Of a stretch of 64,000 nt of DNA, positions 19,424 through 27,875 are shown in pieces; position 1 is the first letter of the stretch, and the number at the start of each line of letters is the position of its first letter. Both the position numbers and the translations under genes were made by a program. The notes below the pieces were generated by a model. The model was given only the letters and a program-made list of their open reading frames with translations. It had not been told where the DNA came from and ran no database searches. The stretch is from Marinobacter salinexigens (GTDB lineage: Bacteria > Pseudomonadota > Gammaproteobacteria > Pseudomonadales > Oleiphilaceae), in NCBI RefSeq assembly GCF_008370345.1, contig NZ_VTUU01000001.1, forward strand, positions 50,859 through 114,858. The letters run 5' to 3'.

Positions 19424-19534
19424 GAATGCCACCTGCAGGTATCGTTATTGTATTTGTCTCATTGTGGCATGAGTGGGGTTTGCAGGCTTTGTCCCTTTCC
19501 GTCACCAGGAGTGGCCTTTTCCGCCACCTCCGGG

Positions 19535-20287
19535 TTATTGAGTTGTGCCAGATCGGTGTTGTTCGTACTTATCTGCCAGTATGCCGATGTGGTCGTTCCA
19601 CTGTTCCAGCCATGCCCGGATCTCTTTCGGGATTTGTCTTTCCTTCGGCCAGGGCACGGGGTAGGCCTCTGGCTGGAACATTGGTGCAAACAGCGCCGCT
19701 GCAGTCAGATCGGCCCGGGAGAACCGGTCGCCGGCAAGGAATGGCTGCTTCCCGTAGGCATCGGCCAGTTCCGTCAGCATATCCTCCATGACCTTACGGG
19801 ACTTGTCCGCTGTTTTGTCGTTGATGTTCATCCATTTGCGCATAACTTCATCAACCCGGCTGAAGGCCAGGCTGACAAGGAACCGGTTATAAAATGGTGT
19901 GCCTGCGGTGAGCAGAGGAACGACTGCCTTGGGACGCTTGAGAAAGTGATGGTAGGAATAACAGCGCACGGCGGGGCCGGCTTCGTCGTCCAGGCGTTTT
20001 TCCCAGGACAGTGCCTGTTCCCGGATTTCCGGATCACTGGGGGTGAGCGGGTTTTCCGGAAAAGTTTCGTCCAGATAATCCAGGATCTGCGCCGATCCCT
20101 GAACGATATGGCCATCGTGATCCAGCACCGGTACAGAGGTGTCTGAACCGGTCAGTTGCCGGATCACGTTTACGTGTTGGCCGGGCAGAAGGGTCACGGC
20201 CTCGTAATTTATCTTCTTGTAATCCAGCGCCCAGCGAACCTTTTCGCAATAGTGGGAAATGGCGAACTGGTAGAGCTTGATGGCCAT
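19535..20287 (-). CDS. Glutathione S-transferase family protein
   Basis: This 250-residue protein has an N-terminal thioredoxin-like GST domain: LYQFAISHYCEKVRWALDYK with a Cys at the active-site position, then SVPVLDHDGHIVQGSAQILDYLDE with the cis-Pro and the glutathione-binding Ser. An alpha-helical C-terminal domain follows (FSRADLTAAALFAP). It is one of three GST genes within 5 kb. The substrate is not predictable. Confidence 0.85.
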   Translation of the reverse strand: MAIKLYQFAISHYCEKVRWALDYKKINYEAVTLLPGQHVNVIRQLTGSDTSVPVLDHDGHIVQGSAQILDYLDETFPENPLTPSDPEIREQALSWEKRLDDEAGPAVRCYSYHHFLKRPKAVVPLLTAGTPFYNRFLVSLAFSRVDEVMRKWMNINDKTADKSRKVMEDMLTELADAYGKQPFLAGDRFSRADLTAAALFAPMFQPEAYPVPWPKERQIPKEIRAWLEQWNDHIGILADKYEQHRSGTTQ

Positions 20288-20323
20288 GATGAGCGGATCT
20301 CCTGATGGTTAGCTGAGCGTTAC

Positions 20324-21193
20324 CTAGTCTGCTTTGTGTACACCGTAGCGGTCCAGAATTTTTGCCAGTTGGCCAGAGCTCCGGAGTGCCCTTATACCGT
20401 CTGACAGTGTATCTGCCAGTTCTGGCGCATTGGCCTTCGCGGGCGAGAATGCGATATAGGCGGGCGATTGGTAAATCTGCCCGGCATTTCGGGGGTGGAT
20501 TCCGGTCGTTTTGTTGTGCAGAGTCCATTCCATAACGGCGAGGTCTTCGGGGAATACGTCGAATCGGCGTTGCTCCAGTAGTTCTATGGCTCTGAGCAGT
20601 GGTGATGGCCCTGAGATGATCCAGACCTGTTCCGGCTTATCCTGATTCTCCCGGATGTAGTCATCCAGTTCGGGGGAATAGGAGTATCCGTTGATGGCCA
20701 GCAGACTCTGGTTCGCTAATGAGGCAAGGCCATTCCATACCCAGGTGCTGTCTGGATGAGTGAACAGGACCGTTCGGGAGTAGCCGATCGGCTCCTCCGG
20801 AAAGATCAGGTCTCCGCCTTCACCGGCCAGCGCGCCAACTACCCCGTCAATGTGGCCCTCGTGAACCTGCTTCAGCGCCCGTGCCCAACTCACATTCTGG
20901 TAGATCACTTCAATACCGGCCATGGCAAACGCCGCCCGGGCGACCTCAATCATGTAGCCTTCCTGTGAACTTCCTGCTTCGCAGTTGTGCGGGCACCAGG
21001 GGTCTGCGGCCAGAACGATGGACCGGGATGTTCCTGGCATTGGGGAGGAAGTCGCGATGTCGCCGTTACTTGCCGAATGCTCTTCGCCATTCGCAGGAGC
21101 CGGAGGGGCTTTGCTACCCGTTGTCTGATTGTCGTCCGAAGGAGAACAGGCCATCAGGAACAGCAGGGAAAGAATAACGAGTAGTTTGGGCAT
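20324..21193 (-). CDS. Orphan solute-binding lipoprotein (SBP family 3)
   Basis: This 289-residue protein has a lipoprotein signal (LLVILSLLFLMAC) and a low-complexity Ser/Asn/Thr linker. An amino-acid-type solute-binding fold follows: GYMIEVARAAFAMAGIEVIYQNVSW-like ligand lobe (residues near 80-105), then DGVVGALAGEG. The ATG at 21193 is used; an in-frame TTG lies at 21202. No permease or ATPase gene is adjacent, so it may be a sensory or orphan binding protein. A divergent gap of 139 bp separates it from the M14 peptidase gene. Confidence 0.75.
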   Translation of the reverse strand: MPKLLVILSLLFLMACSPSDDNQTTGSKAPPAPANGEEHSASNGDIATSSPMPGTSRSIVLAADPWCPHNCEAGSSQEGYMIEVARAAFAMAGIEVIYQNVSWARALKQVHEGHIDGVVGALAGEGGDLIFPEEPIGYSRTVLFTHPDSTWVWNGLASLANQSLLAINGYSYSPELDDYIRENQDKPEQVWIISGPSPLLRAIELLEQRRFDVFPEDLAVMEWTLHNKTTGIHPRNAGQIYQSPAYIAFSPAKANAPELADTLSDGIRALRSSGQLAKILDRYGVHKAD

Positions 21194-21332
21194 GGTAACC
21201 AATTCAATAGTTTACCGCGGAGCGAATGTTCCAGTAATGATAGACACTGGTCATGGATTTGTAACCCTTAAGGCCGTCAACGGTTTGTAGTATTCACCTA
21301 TTAAACTCCGACCGTTTAGGGAGGAGTTCTGC

Positions 21333-22433
21333 ATGACTGAATTGCGAGCAATCACACCCCATGCGGCCATTCCGGTGGAACAAGCAACCCGTGATAGCCG
21401 ACAGCGTCGTATACTCCGGTCGTTTCTGCCGGAACTGGTGCAACTTGAGCGAATCCTTGCAGAAGCGCCCGAGCTGGTGACCACCTCTGTTGTCGACCGT
21501 ATTTCCCTCAGGGATCTGACCCTGCCGATCTATCGTGCAGATCTGGGGAGTGAACGGCCGGATGCCCCGGTGATCCTGCTGGTGGGTGGTGTGCATGGGC
21601 TGGAACGGATAGGCAGTCAGGTGGTGATGGCATGGCTTGGGTCGGCTCTGGCCCGGCTGCGCTGGGATGACGGTTTCCGACAGTTGTTGGAGAAAGTCAG
21701 AATAACAGTGCTACCGATCCTGAACCCGGGCGGAATGTACCTGAATCAGCGCAGCAACCCCAACGGTGTGGACCTGATGCGCAACGCGCCGATTACCGCA
21801 CAGGACCGCAGTGCATTCCTTTTGGGGGGGCAGCGTTTATCTCCACGACTGCCCTGGTATACCGGAGATCCGGAGCAGGGTATGGAGCTGGAGAACCAGG
21901 CGCTGGAATCAGTGATCCGGGGCTTGCTCCCCGGACGCCCGTTCAGTCTTGCCCTGGATTGTCATTCCGGCTTTGGTTGGCAGGATCAGATCTGGTTTCC
22001 CTATGCATACCGTCGCCGCCCGATGCGTCGAATTGCGTCAGTGATGGCGCTCAAACTGATTTGGGAGCAGGCGTATCCCAATCACGATTACCAGTTTGAG
22101 CCCCAGTCCCGTCATTACCTGACCCACGGCGATCTCTGGGATTACTTTTATAAGCAGATCAACCGCGACAATGCTGGTGTTTTCCTGCCCCTGACCCTGG
22201 AAATGGGTTCCTGGCGCTGGATCCGCAAGCGCCCAAGACAATTGCTCCGCCTGCAGGGCTTTTTTAACCCACTGGTACCTCATCGGCATAAACGTGTGCT
22301 GAGAACCCACCTGACATGGATCGATTTCCTCCTTCATGCGGCTGCCAGCCACGAAAACTGGTTGCCGGCCCGGGAAGAGGAGTCCATGCTGAGGGAGGCA
22401 GCCATCATGCACTGGTACCGGGATCAACAATAA
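21333..22433 (+). CDS. M14-family zinc carboxypeptidase-like protein
   Basis: This 366-residue protein keeps the M14 zinc site: GGVHGLERIGSQ (HxxE), LDCHSGFGW (third ligand His), and TLEMGSW for the catalytic Glu. NPGGMYLNQRSNPNGVDLMRN resembles the substrate-binding Asn-Arg segment. No signal peptide is seen, so it probably acts in the cytoplasm, perhaps on peptides or amidated amino acids. A strong GGGAGGAG site precedes the ATG. The next gene starts one base after its stop. Confidence 0.78.
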   Translation: MTELRAITPHAAIPVEQATRDSRQRRILRSFLPELVQLERILAEAPELVTTSVVDRISLRDLTLPIYRADLGSERPDAPVILLVGGVHGLERIGSQVVMAWLGSALARLRWDDGFRQLLEKVRITVLPILNPGGMYLNQRSNPNGVDLMRNAPITAQDRSAFLLGGQRLSPRLPWYTGDPEQGMELENQALESVIRGLLPGRPFSLALDCHSGFGWQDQIWFPYAYRRRPMRRIASVMALKLIWEQAYPNHDYQFEPQSRHYLTHGDLWDYFYKQINRDNAGVFLPLTLEMGSWRWIRKRPRQLLRLQGFFNPLVPHRHKRVLRTHLTWIDFLLHAAASHENWLPAREEESMLREAAIMHWYRDQQ

Positions 22434-22434
22434 T

Positions 22435-23172
22435 ATGCACTGGATTCTCCTGCGTGGTTTGACACGGGAGCAGGCTCACTGGGGGCCATTTCCCGAACGG
22501 TTGAGACAGGCTTTTCCCGACCATCGCTTTCATACTGTGGACCTGCCCGGGACCGGAGTTCATTTCCATGATCCCAGCCCGGATAATATCCCTGCTATCC
22601 GGGAGGCGGTTTGCCATCAGGTGAGCCATATACCCAGGCCATTCAGCATTCTGGCCCTGTCCATGGGGGGTATGGTTGCCCTGGACTGGGCTCAGCAGGC
22701 ACCGCGGGGAGAGATTCAGAATCTGATTCTGATTAATACCAGCTCAGGATTCAGCCCGCCGTGGCAGCGGATGCGTCCCGGAGTGTGGCCGAGAGTGATC
22801 AGGTTGATGGGGCGCCGGGAGTTGTTTGACCGGGAGAGGGATATCCTCCGACTGACATCAAGCCGCGAACCGGACCTCGAACTGGTCAAACAGTGGTATC
22901 GGATTCAGCGTCAGAGGCCGGTTAGCCCGCGCAATGCATTTCGCCAGCTATCGGCGGCGGCCCGTTACACGCCCGGCGAAAAACGGCCGATGCCCGAAGC
23001 GCTTCTCTTGGCCAGTCAGGGTGATCGGCTGGTGAACTGGCGTTGCAGTGCACAGCTTGAGCAGCGTTGGTTATGGTCGTTAAAGCTTCATCCGGATGCC
23101 GGGCATGACCTGCCGCTGGATGATCCGGACTGGATTATTCGGCAGATGTCGGAGTGGTTGTCCCGTTGGTAA
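22435..23172 (+). CDS. Alpha/beta hydrolase
   Basis: This 245-residue alpha/beta hydrolase has WILLRGLTREQAHWGPF at the oxyanion strand and ILALSMGGMVALDWA at the nucleophile elbow, where Ser lies in A-L-S-M-G in place of the usual GxSxG. The acid and base are in LLASQGDRLVNW and HPDAGHDLPLDDP. It begins one base after the M14 peptidase stop, implying coupled expression. The substrate is unknown; BioH-like esterase activity is one possibility. Confidence 0.78.
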   Translation: MHWILLRGLTREQAHWGPFPERLRQAFPDHRFHTVDLPGTGVHFHDPSPDNIPAIREAVCHQVSHIPRPFSILALSMGGMVALDWAQQAPRGEIQNLILINTSSGFSPPWQRMRPGVWPRVIRLMGRRELFDRERDILRLTSSREPDLELVKQWYRIQRQRPVSPRNAFRQLSAAARYTPGEKRPMPEALLLASQGDRLVNWRCSAQLEQRWLWSLKLHPDAGHDLPLDDPDWIIRQMSEWLSRW

Positions 23173-23264
23173 GGTTGCTTGACGCAACTCTTTTTTCCGG
23201 TCAGGCTCTGGGGTGAATTGTCCACCGTCCAAAAACAACCTATCCCGGAGAGGAGCCAACAATA

Positions 23265-23882
23265 ATGAAAATCTTCGAAACCAAAACTGCCCCTAACCCC
23301 CGTCGAGTACGCATGTTTATGGCGGAAAAAGGGCTGCTGGACAAGGCCGAGTTCGTCGAGATTGATCTTCAGAAAGGGGAGAACCTTACCCCTGAATTTG
23401 TCGCCCGTAACCCGATGAAGAAAGTGCCTGTCATGGAGCTGGATGATGGCACCTGCATTGCCGAAACCATGGCAATTTGCCGCTACTTTGAAGAAAGCTA
23501 CCCTGACACACCCCGCCTGATGGGAGATACGCCATTGGAAAAGGCTCAGATTGAGCAGTGGATGCGCTGGGTAGAGCTATTCTTTTTCCTGCCGACCGGA
23601 ATGTGCTTTCAGCACACCAGTGGATACTTCAAGGATCGAATGAACCCGATCAAAGAGTGGGGTGAGGACTGCGGAAAGAATGTCGAGAAGTTCATGCATT
23701 TCCTCGACAAGCACCTGGAAGGCAAAGAATACATCTGTTGTGACCGATTGACGGCTGTGGATATCAACGCGTTTACCACGGCTGCCTTTGCACGGGTCGT
23801 GAATATCCGCATCAAGCCGGAACAGAGTAACCTTCAGGCCTGGTACGATCGGATGAAGGCTCGGCCTTCTGCCCAGGTGTAA
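23265..23882 (+). CDS. Glutathione S-transferase family protein
   Basis: This 205-residue GST has the N-terminal KTAPNPRRVRMFMAEKGLL, KKVPVMELDDGTCIAETMAICRYFEE with cis-Pro and Glu-Thr, and a C-terminal helical domain with LTAVDINAFTTAAF. AGGAG precedes the ATG. It is followed 39 bp later by a second, only distantly similar GST on the same strand. Confidence 0.85.
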   Translation: MKIFETKTAPNPRRVRMFMAEKGLLDKAEFVEIDLQKGENLTPEFVARNPMKKVPVMELDDGTCIAETMAICRYFEESYPDTPRLMGDTPLEKAQIEQWMRWVELFFFLPTGMCFQHTSGYFKDRMNPIKEWGEDCGKNVEKFMHFLDKHLEGKEYICCDRLTAVDINAFTTAAFARVVNIRIKPEQSNLQAWYDRMKARPSAQV

Positions 23883-23921
23883 TCCTGGGTTTTATTGCTC
23901 GCAATTTGCCTGGAGGCCGAT

Positions 23922-24587
23922 GTGATAGACCTGTATACCTCTCCGACCCCGAACGGGCACAAGGTATCTGTGCTGCTCGAAGAAATGGGTGTCGAGTACA
24001 ACCTGATACCCGTAGATCTGTCAAAAAATGAACAGAAAATGCCGGCGTTTCTGGCCATGAATCCCAATGGCCGCATTCCGGTCATTGTTGATCGCGATAA
24101 CGACAATTTCGTGGTGTTCGAGTCCGGAGCGATCATGATCTACCTGGCCGAGAAATACGGTCAGTTTTACCCTGCTGACCCGAAAGTCCGGTCAAGGGCC
24201 CAGCAGTGGCTGATGTTTCAGATGGGCGGGGTTGGCCCGATGATGGGGCAGGCCAATGTGTTCTATCGCTATTTCCCCGAAAAAATTCAACCTGCCATTG
24301 ATCGATACCAGCACGAATGCCGCCGCCTGTTCGAGGTTCTCAATGCAAGACTGGCAGAATCTCCTTATCTGGCCGGAGAGGAAATCACCATCGCGGACTT
24401 TGCCAACTGGTGTTGGGTGAGGACCTACAACTGGTCTGGTGTCGCAATGGATGGCCTGGAACATCTGGAACGCTGGGTGAACGAACTGTATGCTCGTCCC
24501 GGTTGCCAGGCTGGCATTCACAAGCCGGAACGCCCCCGTGATGCAGAACAGTTAGTCAGAAATGCCCAGACTATGGTAACCCGCTAG
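23922..24587 (+). CDS. yfcG: Glutathione S-transferase, YfcG-like disulfide-bond oxidoreductase
   Basis: From the GTG at 23922 the protein has 221 residues and begins [20 protein letters not shown], which lines up with the E. coli YfcG N-terminus. GGAGG lies 5 bases upstream, so the longer TTG-started frame is rejected. [15 protein letters not shown] and [19 protein letters not shown] are also diagnostic of the YfcG/nu-class GSTs. These bind two glutathiones and reduce disulfides in place of conjugating electrophiles. The gene symbol is by similarity. Confidence 0.83.
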   Translation: MIDLYTSPTPNGHKVSVLLEEMGVEYNLIPVDLSKNEQKMPAFLAMNPNGRIPVIVDRDNDNFVVFESGAIMIYLAEKYGQFYPADPKVRSRAQQWLMFQMGGVGPMMGQANVFYRYFPEKIQPAIDRYQHECRRLFEVLNARLAESPYLAGEEITIADFANWCWVRTYNWSGVAMDGLEHLERWVNELYARPGCQAGIHKPERPRDAEQLVRNAQTMVTR

Positions 24588-24639
24588 GAGCCCGCACCGG
24601 CTCCCGGAACGGTGATTTCTCACAATGACAGGACCAACC

Positions 24640-25254
24640 ATGAGCACATCGGATGCCTTGCAGTGCGCCCTGGACAAGATTGACCAGGCCAACCGGAACG
24701 ACCCGAACAGAGAGACCGTCGAAGGCGAATCACTGCCCAGGGAGTATGCCTACAGTCTGCATATGACCCGTTGGCTGCACGCGCTGGAATCTGCGCCGTC
24801 CGAACGGATGCAGATTGCCTGCCGGGCTCAGCATATTGAGCGCTGGACTCTGGCTCGGGGGGACTATCCTGAAGGCCGCAAGGGTTATTACGAGTGGCGT
24901 CAGGCCTGTGGCCGGATGCACGGTCAGCGAGCCTCTGAAGTCATGGCCGACTGCGGTTATCCACAGGATGAATGTGAACGGGTGGAGACCATTCTGACCA
25001 AGCGCAAATTGCGTGAGGATGAAGACACCCAGCTACTTGAAGATGTGGCCTGCATGGTGTTTCTGGAGCGGTACTTTGCCGGGTTCTTTGAAGATAACCC
25101 AGACTATGACCGGGAAAAGTGGTTACGTATAGTGCGCCGCACCTGGGGCAAGATGACACCCCGGGGGCACGAGGCGGCACTGAAGTTGGCGGAGGGTATG
25201 CCAGCGCATCTGCTGGCATTGTTGCAGGAGGCGCTGGCAGAACCGGAAGGCTGA
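24640..25254 (+). CDS. DUF4202 family protein
   Basis: This protein of about 204 residues resembles the DUF4202 family: HMTRWLHALESAPSERMQIACRAQHIERW, then YYEWRQACGRMHG and LEDVACMVFLERYFAGF. The spaced His, Glu and Asp residues on helices resemble HD-type metal phosphohydrolases, but no function is established. The ATG at 24640 has AGGA 6 bases upstream; an in-frame ATG at 24625 is possible. It is convergent with trpC, whose stop is immediately adjacent. Confidence 0.75.
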   Translation: MSTSDALQCALDKIDQANRNDPNRETVEGESLPREYAYSLHMTRWLHALESAPSERMQIACRAQHIERWTLARGDYPEGRKGYYEWRQACGRMHGQRASEVMADCGYPQDECERVETILTKRKLREDEDTQLLEDVACMVFLERYFAGFFEDNPDYDREKWLRIVRRTWGKMTPRGHEAALKLAEGMPAHLLALLQEALAEPEG

Positions 25255-26076
25255 TCAGCCTTCCGGGAAAAACAGTTCCTGCAGTTTTTGACCGGGCTCC
25301 GGGGCACGCATGAAGGATTCGCCCACCAGAAAGCCGTAGATGCCCCGGCTGGTCATGGCTTCCACATCCTCCCGGGTCATAATCCCGCTTTCGGTAACGG
25401 TCAGTCGATCGGCGCTGATTCGTTCGTGCAGGCTGAAGGTGGTGTCCAGTGATACATCGAAGGTATGCAGGTTGCGGTTATTTATGCCTACCAGCGGCGT
25501 GCTGAGGGTGAGGGCGTCGTCCATTTCCTCGCCGTCGTGTACTTCCACCAGTACGTCCATGCCGATTTCGTGGGCAATACCTTCCAGTTCCTGCATCTGA
25601 TCTTTGGTCAGGCAGGCCGCGATCAGCAGAATGCAATCCGCGCCGATGGCCCGACTCTCGTATACCTGGTACGGAGCTACCATGAAGTCCTTTCGGATCA
25701 CCGGCAGGCTGCAGGCCGCGCGGGCAGCTTTCAGATAGTCCTCATGGCCCTGGAAAAAGTCTTTGTCAGTCAGCACTGACAGGCAAGCGGCTCCACCTTT
25801 TTCGTAGCTTTCGGCAATGAGGGCTGGCTCAAATGGATCTCGAAGAATGCCTTTGCTTGGCGATGCTTTCTTGATCTCAGCAATAACGGCGGGGGTTTGC
25901 TGTGCAATATGCGATCGGAGCGCGTTAGCAAAGCCACGAGCTTCTGGTTGATCACCCGCCATCGCTTTCAGATCATCAACAGAAGTCGTCCGTTTCCGCT
26001 CATCGATTTCCTCCCACTTGCGGTCAACGATTTTCCGCAGGATGGTAGGTGTTTTATCCAGGTGTCGAGTTGTCAT
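25255..26076 (-). CDS. trpC: Indole-3-glycerol-phosphate synthase
   Basis: This is a 273-residue TIM barrel from the ATG at 26076. Motifs are [18 protein letters not shown] (catalytic Lys), [41 protein letters not shown] and VTESGI, all standard. It closes the indole ring from carboxyphenylamino-deoxyribulose-phosphate. The longer frame starting at 26115 would enter the repeat element upstream and adds no conserved residues. It is separated from trpD by 161 bp that carry a 110-bp structured repeat, unusual for a gene normally tightly coupled to trpD. Confidence 0.93.
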   Translation of the reverse strand: MTTRHLDKTPTILRKIVDRKWEEIDERKRTTSVDDLKAMAGDQPEARGFANALRSHIAQQTPAVIAEIKKASPSKGILRDPFEPALIAESYEKGGAACLSVLTDKDFFQGHEDYLKAARAACSLPVIRKDFMVAPYQVYESRAIGADCILLIAACLTKDQMQELEGIAHEIGMDVLVEVHDGEEMDDALTLSTPLVGINNRNLHTFDVSLDTTFSLHERISADRLTVTESGIMTREDVEAMTSRGIYGFLVGESFMRAPEPGQKLQELFFPEG

Positions 26077-26100
26077 ATCAGGCCCGTAAATAGTTTGCGA

Positions 26101-26210
26101 GAGCCAGTGGGGCAAGCCTTCCGAAACTGTCTGCAGCCATGGATGGCTGCAGTCAAGCCCTACAGGGACGTATTCACGGGCGGGTTTCGGAAGGCTTGCC
26201 CCACTGGCTC
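26101..26210 (+). repeat. 110-bp structured repeat element, copy A (trpD-trpC gap)
   Basis: Arms at 26101-26127 and 26184-26210 are perfect 27-bp inverted repeats. The 56-base centre holds a nested hairpin (CTGCAGCCAT against ATGGCTGCAG at 26131-26152) and a second weak hairpin (GCCC/GGGC) exposing ACAGGGACGT. A second element at 43390-43499, in reverse orientation, has the same total length and a closely similar centre but different outer arms. The layout suggests a mobile or interspersed structured element, not a simple terminator. A further 6-bp hairpin (GCCTGC/GCAGGC) follows at 26211-26232. Confidence 0.85.
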
Positions 26211-26237
26211 GCCTGCCTGCAATTCAGCAGGCAAAGA

Positions 26238-27266
26238 TCAAAAACATTGAGAGAAATCAGCCAGCTCGGACATTTTGCCCGCTGCCAGGCCAGAACCCAT
26301 GGCATCCAGCGCCATATCTACGCCTGCTTTGGCATTGTCCGCCAGACCAGCGACATAGATGGCTGCACCGGCGTTCAGGGCGATCATATCCCGTGCTTTC
26401 TCGGTGATTTCGTCGTGATTACGGCCAAATGCAGCCTTGATCAGTTTCAGGGATTCGTCAGAAGAATCCACAGAAAGCCCGACCAGTGACTGGCTCCTGA
26501 TGCCCAGTTCTTCCGGAGTCAGGTCGTATTCGGTGATCTTGCCGTCTTTGAGCTCTGCCACATGAGTGCTGGTGGCCAGGCTGATTTCGTCCAGTCCGTC
26601 TTTTGAACAAACCACCATGATGTGTTCGGCGCCCAGTCGGGATAAAACCTCTGCCATGGGACGGCATAGTTCCCTGGTAAACACGCCGATCAGTTGCCGT
26701 TTCACTCCGGCAGGATTGGTCATGGGCCCGAGAATGTTAAAAATGGTGCGGCAGCCGAGTTCCCGACGCGGGCCAATAGCGTGTTTCATGGCACCGTGAT
26801 GGGCTGGAGCGAACATGAAACCGACGCCGATCTGTTCCACGCAGCGGGCGACTTGCTCCGGTGTCATGTTCAGATTGATGCCGGCCTTTTCGATCAGGTC
26901 GGCACTGCCGCTCTTGGATGACACGCCACGGTTGCCATGTTTGGCCACGAAGCCGCCGGCCGCCGCGACCACAAATGATGCCGCCGAGGATACGTTAAAC
27001 AGGTTGGCGCCGTCGCCACCGGTACCGACTATGTCGACCAGTGGTGACGCCTGAACGGTGACGCCAGTGGCCAGTTCGCGCATGACTTCCGTGGCGCCGG
27101 TGATCTCGTCGATGGTTTCACTTTTCAGGCGCAGTCCCATGAGAAATGCACCGATCTGTGCGTCGGTGGCTTCGCCATTCATGACGATGCGCATCACGTC
27201 TTTCATTTCCTCCCGGGACAGATCCAGGTTGGAGGCAATGCGGTTGAGAGCGTCTTTCATGTCCAT
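26238..27266 (-). CDS. trpD: Anthranilate phosphoribosyltransferase
   Basis: This is a 342-residue enzyme of normal length. [20 protein letters not shown] is the PRPP site, [16 protein letters not shown] the anthranilate/phosphate site, and [14 protein letters not shown] and GPMTNPAGV are also family hallmarks. It joins anthranilate to PRPP in tryptophan synthesis. It starts 14 bp after trpG on the same strand. Its 3' end is followed by the structured repeat before trpC. Confidence 0.95.
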   Translation of the reverse strand: MDMKDALNRIASNLDLSREEMKDVMRIVMNGEATDAQIGAFLMGLRLKSETIDEITGATEVMRELATGVTVQASPLVDIVGTGGDGANLFNVSSAASFVVAAAGGFVAKHGNRGVSSKSGSADLIEKAGINLNMTPEQVARCVEQIGVGFMFAPAHHGAMKHAIGPRRELGCRTIFNILGPMTNPAGVKRQLIGVFTRELCRPMAEVLSRLGAEHIMVVCSKDGLDEISLATSTHVAELKDGKITEYDLTPEELGIRSQSLVGLSVDSSDESLKLIKAAFGRNHDEITEKARDMIALNAGAAIYVAGLADNAKAGVDMALDAMGSGLAAGKMSELADFSQCF

Positions 27267-27280
27267 GTGTCGGCCTCTTG

Positions 27281-27859
27281 TTATGTTCTCAGGAAGTTGC
27301 GCAGCAGTTCATGGCCCTGTTCGGTCATGATGGATTCCGGGTGGAACTGAACGCCTTCAATGGGCAGGGTCTTATGACGAACACCCATGATTTCTTCTAC
27401 AGAGCCATCGTCGTTGCGGGTCCAGGCGGTGACTTCCAGGCAATCGGGCAGGGTGTTCTTGTCGATTACCAGGCTGTGGTAGCGAGTGGCCTGAAGGGGG
27501 TTGTTCAGGCCCCGGAAAACACCGAGATCGTTGTGATACACCGGAGAAACCTTGCCATGCATGACCTGGCCTGCGCGGATGATGTCTCCTCCGAAGACTT
27601 GTCCAATGGATTGGTGCCCGAGGCAGATACCGAGAATGGGTAGTTTGCCAGCGAAGTGACGGATGGCCTCCATCGAGATGCCCGCTTCGTTCGGAGTGCA
27701 GGGCCCAGGCGACACCACCAGTCGTTCCGGTTTCAGGGCTTCGATCTGCTCAACAGTAATCTCGTCATTCCGGTACACCTGCACATCGGCGCCCAGCTCG
27801 GCCAGGTACTGGACCACGTTGTAGGTAAAGGAATCGTAGTTGTCGATCATCAGTAACAT
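27281..27859 (-). CDS. trpG: Anthranilate synthase glutamine amidotransferase component
   Basis: This is a 192-residue class I glutamine amidotransferase. [19 protein letters not shown] starts the fold; [12 protein letters not shown] carries the nucleophile Cys; GVQFHPESI carries the His-Glu of the triad; [13 protein letters not shown] is the oxyanion region. It supplies ammonia to TrpE. Homologues can also serve PabB, and no separate pabA is visible here. It lies 16 bp after trpE. Confidence 0.95.
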   Translation of the reverse strand: MLLMIDNYDSFTYNVVQYLAELGADVQVYRNDEITVEQIEALKPERLVVSPGPCTPNEAGISMEAIRHFAGKLPILGICLGHQSIGQVFGGDIIRAGQVMHGKVSPVYHNDLGVFRGLNNPLQATRYHSLVIDKNTLPDCLEVTAWTRNDDGSVEEIMGVRHKTLPIEGVQFHPESIMTEQGHELLRNFLRT

Positions 27860-27875
27860 AATTCGTTCCTCCGCC

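Noticed and set aside
18998..20146. 382-codon open frame on the plus strand
   Set aside because: It runs antisense through the fatty acid hydroxylase and GST genes, both of which have clear motifs. It has no recognisable domain or ribosome binding site.
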